Assembly (NCBI GenBank): GCA_052093225.1
Contig: JBQDDG010000004.1
Span: 33,170-97,169 of the forward strand
DNA length: 64,000 nucleotides
DNA from: JB111 sp052093225
GTDB taxonomy: Bacteria > Actinomycetota > Actinomycetes > Actinomycetales > Actinomycetaceae
Reading direction: 5' to 3'
Below are positions 50,965 through 59,691 of this stretch, piece after piece. The translations under genes and the position numbers were made by a program. The notes under the pieces are model-generated. The model was given only the letters and a program-made list of their open reading frames with translations, made no database searches and was not told the origin of the DNA. The first letter of the stretch is position 1. Each line of letters opens with the position of its first letter.

Positions 50965-51425
50965 CCGGGCCGGGAGCCGCCGTCGGGCCGGACCTGCCCC
51001 CCGACGTGGCGGACGCGATCGACGCCGCACCGGAGCGGTTCCGGGCGCTGACCGAGCGGCTGTACCGGATCGTCGAGGGGGCGATGCCGCAGGGTTACGA
51101 GCGCAGCGTCGACCGCGGCCTCGTCACCTGGTCGGTCCCGCTCGCGACCTACCCGGACACCTACAACGGCGACCCGCTCCAGTACGTCGCCCTCAAGGCC
51201 CAGAAGGGCTACGTGTCCGTCTACCTCATGGGCGTGTACTCGCAGGTGGCCGAGGCGGAGGCGTTCCGTGCGGCGTGGGCGGCATCGACCGGCCACCTCG
51301 ACATGGGCAAGTCGTGCCTCCGGCTGAAGAAGGACGCCCAGGTGGACGAGGAGCTGCTCGCCGCCACGGTCGCCGGCACACCGCCCGCGAGGTTCATCGA
51401 GACCTACGAGAGAGTGAAGAGGTAG
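50961..51425 (+). CDS. DUF1801-family protein
   Basis: A 154-residue cytosolic protein of the YdhG/DUF1801 type, with 'RLYRIVEGAMPQGYERSVDRGLVTWSVPL' and 'KGYVSVYLMGVYSQVAEAEAFRAAWAAS', and 'GKSCLRLKKDAQVDEELLAATV', which match the family's ligand-pocket segments. Function not established; a frataxin-like fold is known for relatives. It overlaps the APP1-like gene and is followed by lhgO four bases after its stop, so three genes form one operon. Confidence 0.88.
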   Translation: MTGPGAAVGPDLPPDVADAIDAAPERFRALTERLYRIVEGAMPQGYERSVDRGLVTWSVPLATYPDTYNGDPLQYVALKAQKGYVSVYLMGVYSQVAEAEAFRAAWAASTGHLDMGKSCLRLKKDAQVDEELLAATVAGTPPARFIETYERVKR

Positions 51426-51429
51426 ACGG

Positions 51430-52641
51430 ATGCCCGACGACGATGGTCAGGTCACGTACGACGTCGCGGTCGTGGGCGGGGGGATCGTCGGGCTCGCCAC
51501 CGCGCGAGCGCTGCTCCGCGAGCGGCCCGGCTCGCGCGTGGTGGTGCTGGAGAAGGCCGACGAGGTCGGCACCGGGCAGACGGGGCACAACTCCGGGGTG
51601 ATCCACGCGGGCCTGTACTACGCGCCCGGGTCGCTCAAGGCGCGCCTGTGCCGGGCCGGTGAGCGGGCGACGAAGGAGTTCTGCGCCGAGCACGGCATCG
51701 AGGTGCGCGAGATCGGCAAGCTCGTGGTGGCCACCGACCACGCGGAGAAGGCGCGGCTCGCGACGCTCGCCGCGAACGCGCGGGAGAACGGGATCGAGGT
51801 GCGCGAGGTCGGCGCTGCCGAGCTGCGCGAGATGGAACCCCACGTCACGGGCGTGGCCGCGCTGCACTCGCCGCGATCGGCGGTGGTGGACTTCGGGGAG
51901 GTGGCCCGCGCCCTGGCCGACGAGGTCAGCGAGCTCGGCGGCGAGGTGCGGGTGCGTTCGGAGGTCGCGTGGATCTCCGAGACCGAGACCGGCGTGGACG
52001 TCTCGCTCGAGCACGGCGAGGCGCTGCGGGCGCGGCGGCTCGTGGCGTGCGCGGGCCTGCAGGCCGACCGGGTGGCGGCGAAGGCCCACGTGGCCACGGA
52101 CGTGAAGATCGTGCCGTTCAAGGGTGAGTACTACACGCTGCCGGGCCACCGCGCCGGGCTCGTCTCGCGCCTCATCTACCCGGTGCCCGGGGAGGGGCTG
52201 CCGTTCCTCGGCGTGCACATCACGCCTACCGTGGACGGGCGGATCCTGCTCGGCCCGAACGCAGTGCTCGCCCTGTCCCGGGAGAAGACCGGCCGGTTCG
52301 GGTTCGACGCCGACGACGCGCGCGACGCGGTGAGCTTCGGCGGCCTGTGGAAGATGGGGCAGAAGCACTGGCGCAGCGGCGTCAAGGAGCTGTGGAACTC
52401 GTTCGTGCCGGACGGGTACCTCGCCGAGGTGTCGAAGTACTGCCCGGACCTGAACTCGACCGACCTCGTGGGTTACCGGGCCGGCGTGCGTGCGCAGGCG
52501 GTGCGGCCCGACGGGTCGCTCGTGGAGGACTTCGAGATCGCCTCGACGCCGCGGCAGGTCCACGTGCTCAACGCCCCCTCCCCCGCCGCGACGGCGGCGA
52601 TCCCCATCGGGGAGGAGATCGTCACGCGCGTGTGGGGGTAG
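51430..52641 (+). CDS. lhgO: L-2-hydroxyglutarate oxidase
   Basis: A 403-residue FAD enzyme that oxidises L-2-hydroxyglutarate to 2-oxoglutarate, feeding electrons to the quinone pool. The FAD motif 'VVGGGIVGLATARALL' is near residue 14-29, 'GHNSGVIHAGLYYAPGSLKARLC' at about 51-73 is diagnostic of LhgO, and 'FKGEYYTLP' and 'PFLGVHITPTVDGRILLGPNAV' follow. Length is normal. It repairs a side product of malate dehydrogenase in many bacteria. It is the last gene of a three-gene operon. Confidence 0.96.
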   Translation: MPDDDGQVTYDVAVVGGGIVGLATARALLRERPGSRVVVLEKADEVGTGQTGHNSGVIHAGLYYAPGSLKARLCRAGERATKEFCAEHGIEVREIGKLVVATDHAEKARLATLAANARENGIEVREVGAAELREMEPHVTGVAALHSPRSAVVDFGEVARALADEVSELGGEVRVRSEVAWISETETGVDVSLEHGEALRARRLVACAGLQADRVAAKAHVATDVKIVPFKGEYYTLPGHRAGLVSRLIYPVPGEGLPFLGVHITPTVDGRILLGPNAVLALSREKTGRFGFDADDARDAVSFGGLWKMGQKHWRSGVKELWNSFVPDGYLAEVSKYCPDLNSTDLVGYRAGVRAQAVRPDGSLVEDFEIASTPRQVHVLNAPSPAATAAIPIGEEIVTRVWG

Positions 52642-52652
52642 GTACCGCGGGG

Positions 52653-53039
52653 TCAGACGACCTCGACGGACACCTCCGCACGGAGGCCCGCGGCCATCCG
52701 CGCGTCCCGCGTCCACAGGGCGCAGCCGAGCTGCTCGGCGACGGCCACGTAGGCGGCGTCATAGCTGGTGAGGTTGTGCCGGAGCGCCCACACGCGTTCA
52801 CGGAGCGGCATGGTGCTGGGATGGCGCCGCAGCGCAAGATCGTCGAAGTCGCTGAGCGCGTCCCGGGCCCGCGACTCCCCGAGGTGCCCGCCGAGGGTGA
52901 GGCCGCGCAGTGCGCTGACCACCTCGTGGTCGACGAGGTCGGGCGCGTGCAGCGTCTCGAGGCTGAGGCGTCGGCGCAGGTCGGTCAGCGACCGGTGCGT
53001 GAGCGCGTCGACGACCACCGAGGCGTCGACGACGATCAT
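52653..53039 (-). CDS. vapC: VapC-family PIN-domain ribonuclease toxin
   Basis: A 128-residue PIN protein. The conserved acidic residues are at Asp5 ('VVDASVVVDAL'), Glu39 in 'LVDHEVVSALRG', Asp93 in 'LTSYDAAYVAVAEQLG' and Asp111 in 'LWTRDARMA', the four-acid active site of VapC. It probably cleaves RNA when free of its antitoxin. It overlaps the antitoxin gene by 4 bp. Convergent with lhgO after 11 bases. Confidence 0.94.
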   Translation of the reverse strand: MIVVDASVVVDALTHRSLTDLRRRLSLETLHAPDLVDHEVVSALRGLTLGGHLGESRARDALSDFDDLALRRHPSTMPLRERVWALRHNLTSYDAAYVAVAEQLGCALWTRDARMAAGLRAEVSVEVV

Positions 53040-53266
53040 CGACCGTCACGATCGGCGCGGATGATGTCAACGGACGACACGTCGCTGGACTCCGAGCGCG
53101 CGTCGACCCGTGCGAACACCTCGGCGAGGTCCGGCGTGGCCGCCTCGCGCTCGAGCAGCTCGCGCAGGTAGGCCGTGAGGCTCTTCCCGCGACGTGCCGC
53201 CCGCGCGGCGAGCTCGTCCCGGATCTCGACCTCGACACCGCGGATCTGCACCAGAGTGGATGACAT
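53036..53266 (-). CDS. vapB: VapB/FitA-like RHH antitoxin
   Basis: A 76-residue antitoxin. Residues 1-45 have the ribbon-helix-helix pattern 'VQIRGVEVEIRDELAARAARRGKSLTAYLRELLEREA', in FitA/VapB style, and the acidic tail (about 48-76) binds and neutralises VapC. The ATG at 53266 follows a CATAAT -10 box by six bases, so it is leaderless. An ATGCAT-ctatt-ATGCAT palindrome covers the -10 box and start, fitting autoregulation by the toxin-antitoxin complex. Confidence 0.93.
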   Translation of the reverse strand: MSSTLVQIRGVEVEIRDELAARAARRGKSLTAYLRELLEREAATPDLAEVFARVDARSESSDVSSVDIIRADRDGR

Positions 53267-53281
53267 GCATCTATTATGCAT
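53265..53281. promoter_or_regulatory. vapBC operator/promoter
   Basis: ATGCAT and ATGCAT (each palindromic) flank a 5-bp spacer that contains part of the -10 box CATAAT (minus strand, 53278-53273). Occupancy would block RNA polymerase and the start codon at once. Inferred from position. Confidence 0.7.
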
Positions 53282-53462
53282 ACAAATGCTGGTGCGGCGC
53301 CACCCCGGTCCGCCCGGCGCTGCTCCGTCGGCTCGTGCCAGGTTCGTCCTGGCGGGAGGCCCGCGCCGCCCGGCCCGCCCGGCGGTGGGCACGCGTTGCC
53401 GGGCCCGCGGCCGTAGGCCAGGCTGGAGGAGTTCCCCGCCAGCGTCGCCGAAGGGTGTCCCC

Positions 53463-54593
53463 ATGTCGCACAAGGTCCAGGCCGTCGTCTCCCGCGCGAA
53501 GGACGCGCCCGTCGAGGTGGTGACGATCATCGTGCCGGACCCGGGGCCGGGCGAGGTCGTCGTCGACGTCGCCGCCTGCGGCGTGTGCCAGACCGATCAC
53601 CACTACGTGACGGGCGGGGTCTCCGACGACTTCCCGTTCCTCCTCGGCCACGAGGCCGCGGGCACGGTGTCTCAGGTCGGCGAGGGCGTCACGCACGTGG
53701 CGGTCGGGGACTACGTGGTGCTCAACTGGCGGGCCGTGTGCGGGGAGTGCCGGGCATGCTACCGCGGCGAGCCGCAGTACTGCTTCGCCACCCACAACGC
53801 CGCGACGAAGATGACGCTCGAGGACGGCACGGAGCTCACCCCCGCCCTCGGCATCGGCGCCTTCGCCGAGAAGACGCTCGTGGCGCAGGGGCAGTGCACG
53901 AAGGTCGACCCGGCCGCCCGCCCCGAGGCCGCGGGGCTCGTGGGCTGCGGCGTCATGGCCGGCGCCGGGGCCGTGCTCAACACCGGCGCGCTGCGCCGCG
54001 GGGAGTCGGTGGCCGTCATCGGCTGCGGCGGCGTCGGCGCGGCGTCGGTGGCTGCCGCTCGGCTCGCGGGGGCCACGACGATCATCGCCGTGGACCTGCA
54101 GCAGCGGAAGCTCGACTGGGCGAAGGACCTCGGGGCGACGCACACGATCGACGCGGGCAGCGAGGACGTGGTGGCGCAGATCCGCGAGCTGACCGGCGGG
54201 TTCGGCGCGGACCTCGTCGTCGACGCCGCGGGTGTGGCCGCCACCTACCGGCAGGCCTTCGAGGCGCGGGACCTCGCGGGCCGCGTGGTGCTCGTCGGCG
54301 TGCCGGAGCCGGGCACGGAGGTCACGCTGCCGCTGGACGAGGTGTTCGGCCGCGGCGGGTCCCTGAAGTCCGCCTGGTACGGCGACTGCCTGCCGGAGCG
54401 CGACTTCCCGATGCTCGTCGACCTCTACCTGCAGGGCCGGTTCGACCTCGACGCGTTCGTCTCGGAGACGATCGGGATCGGGGACGTCGAGCCGGCGTTC
54501 GGCAAGATGAAGGACGGGTCGGTGCTGCGCTCGGTGGTGGTCCTGCCGGGCGCGGACCGTGCAGACAGCGAGACGACGGAGGTGCCGGCATGA
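53463..54593 (+). CDS. mscR: S-(hydroxymethyl)mycothiol dehydrogenase / nitrosomycothiol reductase
   Basis: A 376-residue zinc-dependent class III-type alcohol dehydrogenase. 'CGVCQTDHHYVTGG' and 'GHEAAGTVSQVGEGV' give the catalytic zinc ligands, and 'CGECRACYRGEPQYC' the structural zinc site with four Cys. The NAD motif 'IGCGGVGAASVAAARLAG' follows. The sequence pattern fits the mycothiol-dependent formaldehyde dehydrogenase of actinobacteria, which uses mycothiol in place of glutathione and also reduces nitrosomycothiol. It is coupled to the MBL gene by a 4-bp overlap, the same order seen in mycobacteria. Confidence 0.93.
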   Translation: MSHKVQAVVSRAKDAPVEVVTIIVPDPGPGEVVVDVAACGVCQTDHHYVTGGVSDDFPFLLGHEAAGTVSQVGEGVTHVAVGDYVVLNWRAVCGECRACYRGEPQYCFATHNAATKMTLEDGTELTPALGIGAFAEKTLVAQGQCTKVDPAARPEAAGLVGCGVMAGAGAVLNTGALRRGESVAVIGCGGVGAASVAAARLAGATTIIAVDLQQRKLDWAKDLGATHTIDAGSEDVVAQIRELTGGFGADLVVDAAGVAATYRQAFEARDLAGRVVLVGVPEPGTEVTLPLDEVFGRGGSLKSAWYGDCLPERDFPMLVDLYLQGRFDLDAFVSETIGIGDVEPAFGKMKDGSVLRSVVVLPGADRADSETTEVPA

Positions 54594-55228
54594 GCGCGCT
54601 GCGGGTCGAGACGGTCGTGACGTCGGGGACGTTCACCCTGGACGGCGAGACGTTCGACGTGGACAACAACGTGTACGTGGTCGGCGACGACTCCTCGTGC
54701 GTGATCGTCGACGCCGCGCACGACGCGCGCCCGGTGATCGAGGCGGTGGCCGGCCGGAAGGTCTCGGCGATCCTGCTCACCCACGGGCACGACGACCACC
54801 TCCACGCGGTGGGCGCCCTGCGCGAGGCGACGGCGGCGCCGGTGCTCCTGCACCCCGCCGACCGGATGCTGTGGGACGTCGTCGAGCCGGACGCCGCGCC
54901 GGACGAGCAGCTCGTCGACGGTGCGCAGGTCCCGGTGGGCGCGGCGGGCGAGCGGGTCACGGTGATCCACACGCCCGGCCACTCCCCCGGCTCGTGCTGC
55001 TTCCACATGCCCGGCCTCGGCGTCGTGCTCACCGGCGACACCCTGTTCCAGGGCGGACCCGGGGCGACGGGCCGGAGCTACTCGGACTTCCCGACGATCG
55101 TCGAGTCGATCCGGACGCGGCTGCTCACGCTGCCGGCCGAGACGCGGGTGCTCACCGGGCACGGCGACCCGACGACGATCGGCGACGAGGCCCCGCACCT
55201 GGACGAGTGGATCGCCCGCGGGCACTGA
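54590..55228 (+). CDS. MBL-fold hydrolase of the mycothiol formaldehyde pathway
   Basis: A 212-residue metallo-beta-lactamase-fold enzyme. The metal motif THGHDDHLH lies at about 64-72, and the other ligands in 'HTPGHSPGSCCFH' (about 127-139), 'LTGDTLFQGG' and 'LTGHGDPTTI'. In mycobacteria the gene next to mscR encodes such a protein and is thought to hydrolyse S-formylmycothiol to formate and mycothiol. The overlap with mscR and shared order support the same role here, though this remains inference. The stop is 11 bases from the stop of the convergent response regulator gene. Confidence 0.9.
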   Translation: MSALRVETVVTSGTFTLDGETFDVDNNVYVVGDDSSCVIVDAAHDARPVIEAVAGRKVSAILLTHGHDDHLHAVGALREATAAPVLLHPADRMLWDVVEPDAAPDEQLVDGAQVPVGAAGERVTVIHTPGHSPGSCCFHMPGLGVVLTGDTLFQGGPGATGRSYSDFPTIVESIRTRLLTLPAETRVLTGHGDPTTIGDEAPHLDEWIARGH

Positions 55229-55239
55229 GGACGGTCGAC

Positions 55240-55869
55240 TCACAGGAGCCGGAGGCGGTGGCCCGTCGAGACGGCGGCCGCCCGGTCCCGCACGTCCAGC
55301 TTGGCGAGGATGTGCTGGACGTGCGTCTTGACGGTGGCCTCACCGATGAGGAGCACCCGTCCGATCTCCCGGTTGGTCCGACCCTCGGCGACCAGCCGGA
55401 GGACCTCCACCTCACGGTCGCTCAACGGGGGAGTGCTGGGCTCCGCGGCCGTCCGGCGCAGCACGCTGGGCGCGAACACGGAGCGCCCCCGGGCGACGGC
55501 GCGCACGGCCTCGACCAGGGCGGCGCGGGTGGCGTCCTTGAGGAGATAGCCGCGGGCGCCCGCGTCGAGGGCGGGCCCGACGTCGTCTTCCGTGTCGTAG
55601 GTGGTGAGCACGAGGACCTCGGTGTCCGGACGGGTGTCCCGCACCTCGCGGACGAGGGCGACGCCACCCGCCCCGGGCATCCGCAGGTCGGTGACGACGA
55701 CATCGACGCGGTACCGCTCGAGGACGGCCAGCGCCTCCTCGGCTCCCCCGGCGACGGCCACGACGTCGAGGCCCTCCTCGGCATCGAGCTGCGCGCGCAG
55801 GCCGTCCCGGACGACGGGGTGGTCGTCCACGACGAGCACACGGATCGGGGTGCTCACGGCCGACGTCAC
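55240..55869 (-). CDS. NarL/FixJ-family response regulator
   Basis: A 209-residue regulator. The receiver domain (about 8-125) has the acidic pocket 'VVDDHPVVRDG', phosphoacceptor Asp61 in 'VVVTDLRMPGAGG', and Lys in 'YLLKDATRAALVEAVRAV'. The LuxR-type HTH (about 145-205) reads 'LSDREVEVLRLVAEGRTNREIG', 'ATVKTHVQHILAKLDVRDRAAAV'. It overlaps the histidine kinase gene by 4 bp and is its partner. Target genes are unknown; the DUF418 gene may be part of the same circuit. Confidence 0.95.
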   Translation of the reverse strand: MTSAVSTPIRVLVVDDHPVVRDGLRAQLDAEEGLDVVAVAGGAEEALAVLERYRVDVVVTDLRMPGAGGVALVREVRDTRPDTEVLVLTTYDTEDDVGPALDAGARGYLLKDATRAALVEAVRAVARGRSVFAPSVLRRTAAEPSTPPLSDREVEVLRLVAEGRTNREIGRVLLIGEATVKTHVQHILAKLDVRDRAAAVSTGHRLRLL

Positions 55870-57077
55870 TCCCGCTCCCCGCAGGGGACCGTGAGCGTCA
55901 CGACGGTGCCCTCGCCCGGGGACGAATCGACGACGACGCGGCCTCCCACCTCCTCGACGCGTTCGCGCATGATGCTCAGCCCGTGACCGCCGCTGGTCCT
56001 CGCGTCGAACCCCGACCCGTCGTCGCCGACGTCCAGGGCGACCGTGTCACCGAGGAAGGTGAGGGTGACCCGCGCCTCGGACGCGCCGGCGTGCCGCGCG
56101 ACGTTCGTCATCGCCTCCTGGGCGCCGCGCAGCAGCACGTCCTCCACCGCGCGGGAGACCGAGCACTCCTCACCGGTCACCGCGAACCGGACCGGCAGGC
56201 CGTGGGTGCGTCCGAACCGGCCGACCGCCTCCGCGAGTGCGCCCGGTAGGGCATGGCGGACGAGGGGCTCCGGCCGTAGGGCGCGCACCGAGCGTCGCGC
56301 CTCTGCCAGGCTCTCGCGGGCCAGCTCGACGCTCGTGCGGACGCGGGGCCGAAGCGCGTAGTCGTCGCCCAGCTCGACGTCGAGCGCCTCGAGCTGGGCG
56401 ACGATGCCGCTGAGCCCGGCGGCGATCGTGTCGTGGATCTCCCCGGCCAGGCGCGCCCGCTCGGACGCGACCCCCTGCGAACGTGCGCCGGCCAGGAGTC
56501 GGCCCTGCAGGGTCCGGTTCTCCGCGGCGGCACGCTCGAGGTCGGCATTGGCCGCGGCGAGGGCCGCAAGCGCCTCCTTCCTGCGGGTCGACTCGCGGTC
56601 CAGCGAGCGGATCGTCCATCCCGCCGCGGCGGCGAGCACCCCGCCCACCACCGTCACGGCCACGTTCTCCGCGGACCAGGTGTCGAGGCTCGGGACGAGG
56701 AGGGAGACGACGGTCGTCAGGGCGACGCCGGCGTATGCCCACGCCCCTGGCAGCGCGACGAAGGCCATCGCGTAGCACGACAGGTAGAGCGGGAAGAAGT
56801 GGAACGAGAAGTTGAGGAGCACGGCGCACAGACCGACCAGCCCGGCGTGATAGATCGCCATCGGGGCGAGCCGGGTCTCGAGCCACTCGGGGTGCGCCAC
56901 CGCCCAGGAGTGCCACGCCGCGACGACCGCGCACACCCCGAGGACGAGCGTCAGGCGGGGCCCGTCGACGTCGCCGGACAACCACGTCGTCAGGGCCGAG
57001 GCAGCGAGGAGGACGTAGGGCAGCGCGAGCCAGACGCGGTCGAACCGGCTGCCGGAGGGCGCCTTCGCCTGGGCCAT
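55866..57077 (-). CDS. Sensor histidine kinase (HisKA_3 type)
   Basis: A 403-residue membrane kinase. Five or six membrane segments occupy residues 15-155 and form the sensor, which has few extracellular residues, suggesting it senses membrane state. A coiled coil (about 160-200) leads to the phosphoacceptor His215 in 'ARLAGEIHDTIAAGLSGIV', and the ATPase domain has 'DVGDDGSGF' and 'GGHGLSIMRERVEEVGG'. This is the LiaS/DesK-like class. It starts inside the end of the DUF418 gene (TGATG), so the three genes are coupled. Confidence 0.94.
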   Translation of the reverse strand: MAQAKAPSGSRFDRVWLALPYVLLAASALTTWLSGDVDGPRLTLVLGVCAVVAAWHSWAVAHPEWLETRLAPMAIYHAGLVGLCAVLLNFSFHFFPLYLSCYAMAFVALPGAWAYAGVALTTVVSLLVPSLDTWSAENVAVTVVGGVLAAAAGWTIRSLDRESTRRKEALAALAAANADLERAAAENRTLQGRLLAGARSQGVASERARLAGEIHDTIAAGLSGIVAQLEALDVELGDDYALRPRVRTSVELARESLAEARRSVRALRPEPLVRHALPGALAEAVGRFGRTHGLPVRFAVTGEECSVSRAVEDVLLRGAQEAMTNVARHAGASEARVTLTFLGDTVALDVGDDGSGFDARTSGGHGLSIMRERVEEVGGRVVVDSSPGEGTVVTLTVPCGERE

Positions 57078-58261
57078 CACCGTATGGTGGCACGCCCGGC
57101 CCGCGCCGGTCCGGGCCTGGTGAGCCGGCGCAGCACCACCTCGGCCGGTCCCCGGTGCCCGCGCCGGGCGAGTGCGGCGGCCACGACGACGGACACCGCC
57201 CAGGTGCTGAGGGCGAGCAGGGCGGCGCCGGCCGTGCCGAGCGTGGCGCCCCACCCGAAGGTCCACGCCGGCAGGAGCGCGACGAAGACCACCGACTGGA
57301 AGAGGTAGGCGCTCAGCGACCGCTCCCCCGTCGCGCGCAGTGCGGCGAGCACCCGGGAGCGCGACCCGGTGAGTCGCGCGGCGGCCAGCGCGATCGTCGC
57401 CGCGTACCCGAGGCCGGCCGGCACGCCCGTGAGGATGTGCAGCCAGAACAGGCCGGCGAGGACGAGGCCGGGCGGCTCCCACATGTGCGCGGTCGCGAGG
57501 GCGGTCCCGAGTCCGCCGAGCAGGCCGACCGAGATCCCGACGGCGGCGGTACGGCGCAGCAGGTCGGCGTACCGCTCGGGGCGCTCGAGGATTCGTCGGC
57601 GGCCGGCCCAGATACCGACGAGCACGGGGCTGACGACGGCGAGCAGACCCACCGGGGTCATCAGCCACTCGATCGGGCGCCAACCGGCGGCGACCAGCGG
57701 GTCCTCGATGGCGAACGACCACAGGATGCTGCGCTGGGTCCGCACGGTGGGGTCGGCGTGGAGCAGGCCCTGGACGACGGACGCGAGGACGAGCCAGACC
57801 GCGGCCGTGCGCAGGAGGACGCGGTCGCTGACACGCAGGCGGGAGGCGAGGATCAGGCCGAGGAGTCCGTACCAGCCGAGGATGTCGCCCGAGAAGCCGA
57901 CGAGAGCATGCACGAGGCCGAGCACGAGTAGCCAGCAGGACCGGCGACGCAGGTGGCGGCGCACGTCGTCCGGCGTCGCGCCCCGCGCCCGCAGCCGGTC
58001 GGCGATGCGGACCAGACCGTAGCCGAAGAGTGCGGCGAAGAGCGGGTACGCGCGAGCATCGACGGCGACCGCGACCACGGCGGTGACCAGGCGATCGAGG
58101 GTCCCGTCCTCGACGACATGTTGGCGCAGCCCGTAGGGCCGGCCGTGGAGGTAGATCATCACGTTGGCGACCGCGATGAGGGCGAGCATGAGACCGCGCG
58201 CCAGGTCGGGGGCGAGGGCTCGGCGGCCCTGCGGCGGGGCGGGAAGCTGGCGGATGTCCAT
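57077..58261 (-). CDS. DUF418-family membrane protein
   Basis: A 394-residue membrane protein with about ten segments. It begins 'APDLARGLMLALIAVANVMIYL', an N-terminal motif of the family, and has 'RAYPLFAALFGYGLVRIADRL' and a C-terminal DUF418 region ('ATGERSLSAYLFQSVVFVALLPAW'). The family is proposed to transport or modify something; function unknown. Encoded first in the DUF418-kinase-regulator operon, it may be the sensed or regulated protein. TAGCGT ends seven bases before ATG 58261, so the mRNA is leaderless; an upstream in-frame ATG at 58300 is less likely. Confidence 0.9.
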   Translation of the reverse strand: MDIRQLPAPPQGRRALAPDLARGLMLALIAVANVMIYLHGRPYGLRQHVVEDGTLDRLVTAVVAVAVDARAYPLFAALFGYGLVRIADRLRARGATPDDVRRHLRRRSCWLLVLGLVHALVGFSGDILGWYGLLGLILASRLRVSDRVLLRTAAVWLVLASVVQGLLHADPTVRTQRSILWSFAIEDPLVAAGWRPIEWLMTPVGLLAVVSPVLVGIWAGRRRILERPERYADLLRRTAAVGISVGLLGGLGTALATAHMWEPPGLVLAGLFWLHILTGVPAGLGYAATIALAAARLTGSRSRVLAALRATGERSLSAYLFQSVVFVALLPAWTFGWGATLGTAGAALLALSTWAVSVVVAAALARRGHRGPAEVVLRRLTRPGPARAGRATIR

Positions 58262-58345
58262 GCCGAGGACGCTAGGAAGCATCCCGGGCGGAGGGATCAA
58301 CCGATCGGCGGATCAGGCGGGCGTGGAGGCTGCGGAGGTCGACAG

Positions 58346-59602
58346 TCAGTCGGGTACGCGCACGCCGGGTGCCGCGCGAGGCGCGAGCCGCTGGAGCTGG
58401 GTGACGTGCCGGGGCTCGAGCTCGTCGACTGTCCGTACCTGGAGCAGCTTCATCGTCCGCACCAGCTGGTCGGTGAGGATCTCGATCGTGCGGTCTACGC
58501 CCTCGCGGCCGCCGGCCATGAGCCCGTACAGGTAGGCGCGCCCCACCATCGTGAAGCGGGCACCGAGCGCGAGCGCCGCCACGATGTCGGCGCCGTTCAT
58601 GATGCCGGTGTCCAGCGCGATCTCGGTGTGGTGGCCGACCTCGCGCACCACGTCGGGCAGCAGGTGGAACGGCACGGGGGCGCGGTCGAGCTGCCGTCCG
58701 CCGTGGTTGGACAGCACGATCCCGTCGACGCCGAGGTCGACCAGGCGCCGCGCATCCTCGACGGTCTGGACGCCCTTGACCACGAGCCTGCCCGGCCACA
58801 TCGAGCGGATCGTGGCGAGGTCGTCGTCGTCGATCGTCGGGTCCATCGCCGAGTCGAGCAGCTCACCCACGGTGCCGCCGGTCGAGGACAGGGAGGCGAA
58901 CTCGAGCTTCGGCGTCGTGAGGAAGTCGTACCACCACCAGGGGCGCGGCACGGCGTCGAGGACGGTGCGGAGCGTGAGGCGCGGCGGGATGGAGAAGCCG
59001 TTGCGGACGTCGCGCAGGCGGGCACCGGCGACGGGGGTGTCGACGGTGAAGAAGAGGGTGTCGAAGCCGGCGCGGGCTGCGCGCTCGACCAGGTCGTAGG
59101 AGGTTTGGCGCTCGCGCATGACGTAGAGCTGGAACCAGTTGCGCCCGTCCGGGTTGGCGGCGCGGACGTCCTCGATCGAGGTGGTACCGAGCGTGGAGAG
59201 GCTGAACGGGATGCCCGCGGCGCCGGCGGCGCCCGCCCCGGCGATCTCGCCCTCGGTCTGCATGAGCCGGGTGAAGCCGGTGGGCGCGATGCCGAACGGG
59301 AGGGCCGAGGGGCCGCCGAAGATCGTCGTCGACGTGTCGACGGTCGAGACGTCGTGGAGGATCGAGGGGTGCAGCTCGACGTCGCGGAACGCCTGCCGCG
59401 CGCGCCGCAGGGACAGCTCGCCCTCCGCGGCGCCGTCGGTGTAGTCGAAGGCCGCTGCGGGCGTGCGGCGCTTGGCCACCTTCCGCAGGTCCTCGATCGT
59501 CAGGGCGGACTCCAGGCGGCGCCGCTTGAGGTCCAGGCTCGGCCGCTTGAAGTGCACGAGCTCGAAGATCTCGCTCGGTCGCGGGACCTGACGCTGAACC
59601 AT
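58346..59602 (-). CDS. lldD: L-lactate dehydrogenase (FMN-dependent, LldD2-type)
   Basis: A 418-residue alpha-hydroxy-acid oxidase-family enzyme. It oxidises L-lactate to pyruvate with electrons to quinone. FMN-binding and catalytic motifs include 'PFGIAPTGFTRLMQTEGEIAGA', 'WFQLYVMRERQ', 'LVVKGVQTVEDARR', 'SNHGGRQLDRAP' (catalytic His in this motif) and 'GARFTMVGRAYLYGLMAGG'. From memory it resembles mycobacterial LldD2 along its whole length. AGGAGG-type sequence lies before ATG 59602. It follows rhaB by 90 bases, so it should oxidise the lactate formed from rhamnose. Confidence 0.93.
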   Translation of the reverse strand: MVQRQVPRPSEIFELVHFKRPSLDLKRRRLESALTIEDLRKVAKRRTPAAAFDYTDGAAEGELSLRRARQAFRDVELHPSILHDVSTVDTSTTIFGGPSALPFGIAPTGFTRLMQTEGEIAGAGAAGAAGIPFSLSTLGTTSIEDVRAANPDGRNWFQLYVMRERQTSYDLVERAARAGFDTLFFTVDTPVAGARLRDVRNGFSIPPRLTLRTVLDAVPRPWWWYDFLTTPKLEFASLSSTGGTVGELLDSAMDPTIDDDDLATIRSMWPGRLVVKGVQTVEDARRLVDLGVDGIVLSNHGGRQLDRAPVPFHLLPDVVREVGHHTEIALDTGIMNGADIVAALALGARFTMVGRAYLYGLMAGGREGVDRTIEILTDQLVRTMKLLQVRTVDELEPRHVTQLQRLAPRAAPGVRVPD

Positions 59603-59691
59603 GGAGCGGCCTCCTCGGCGCTGGTGTGAAGCTCGGGTCGGGCGGCCCGGGTCTGTCGTCACTGTAGGACCTGGAGCGCCGGTCACGCCCG

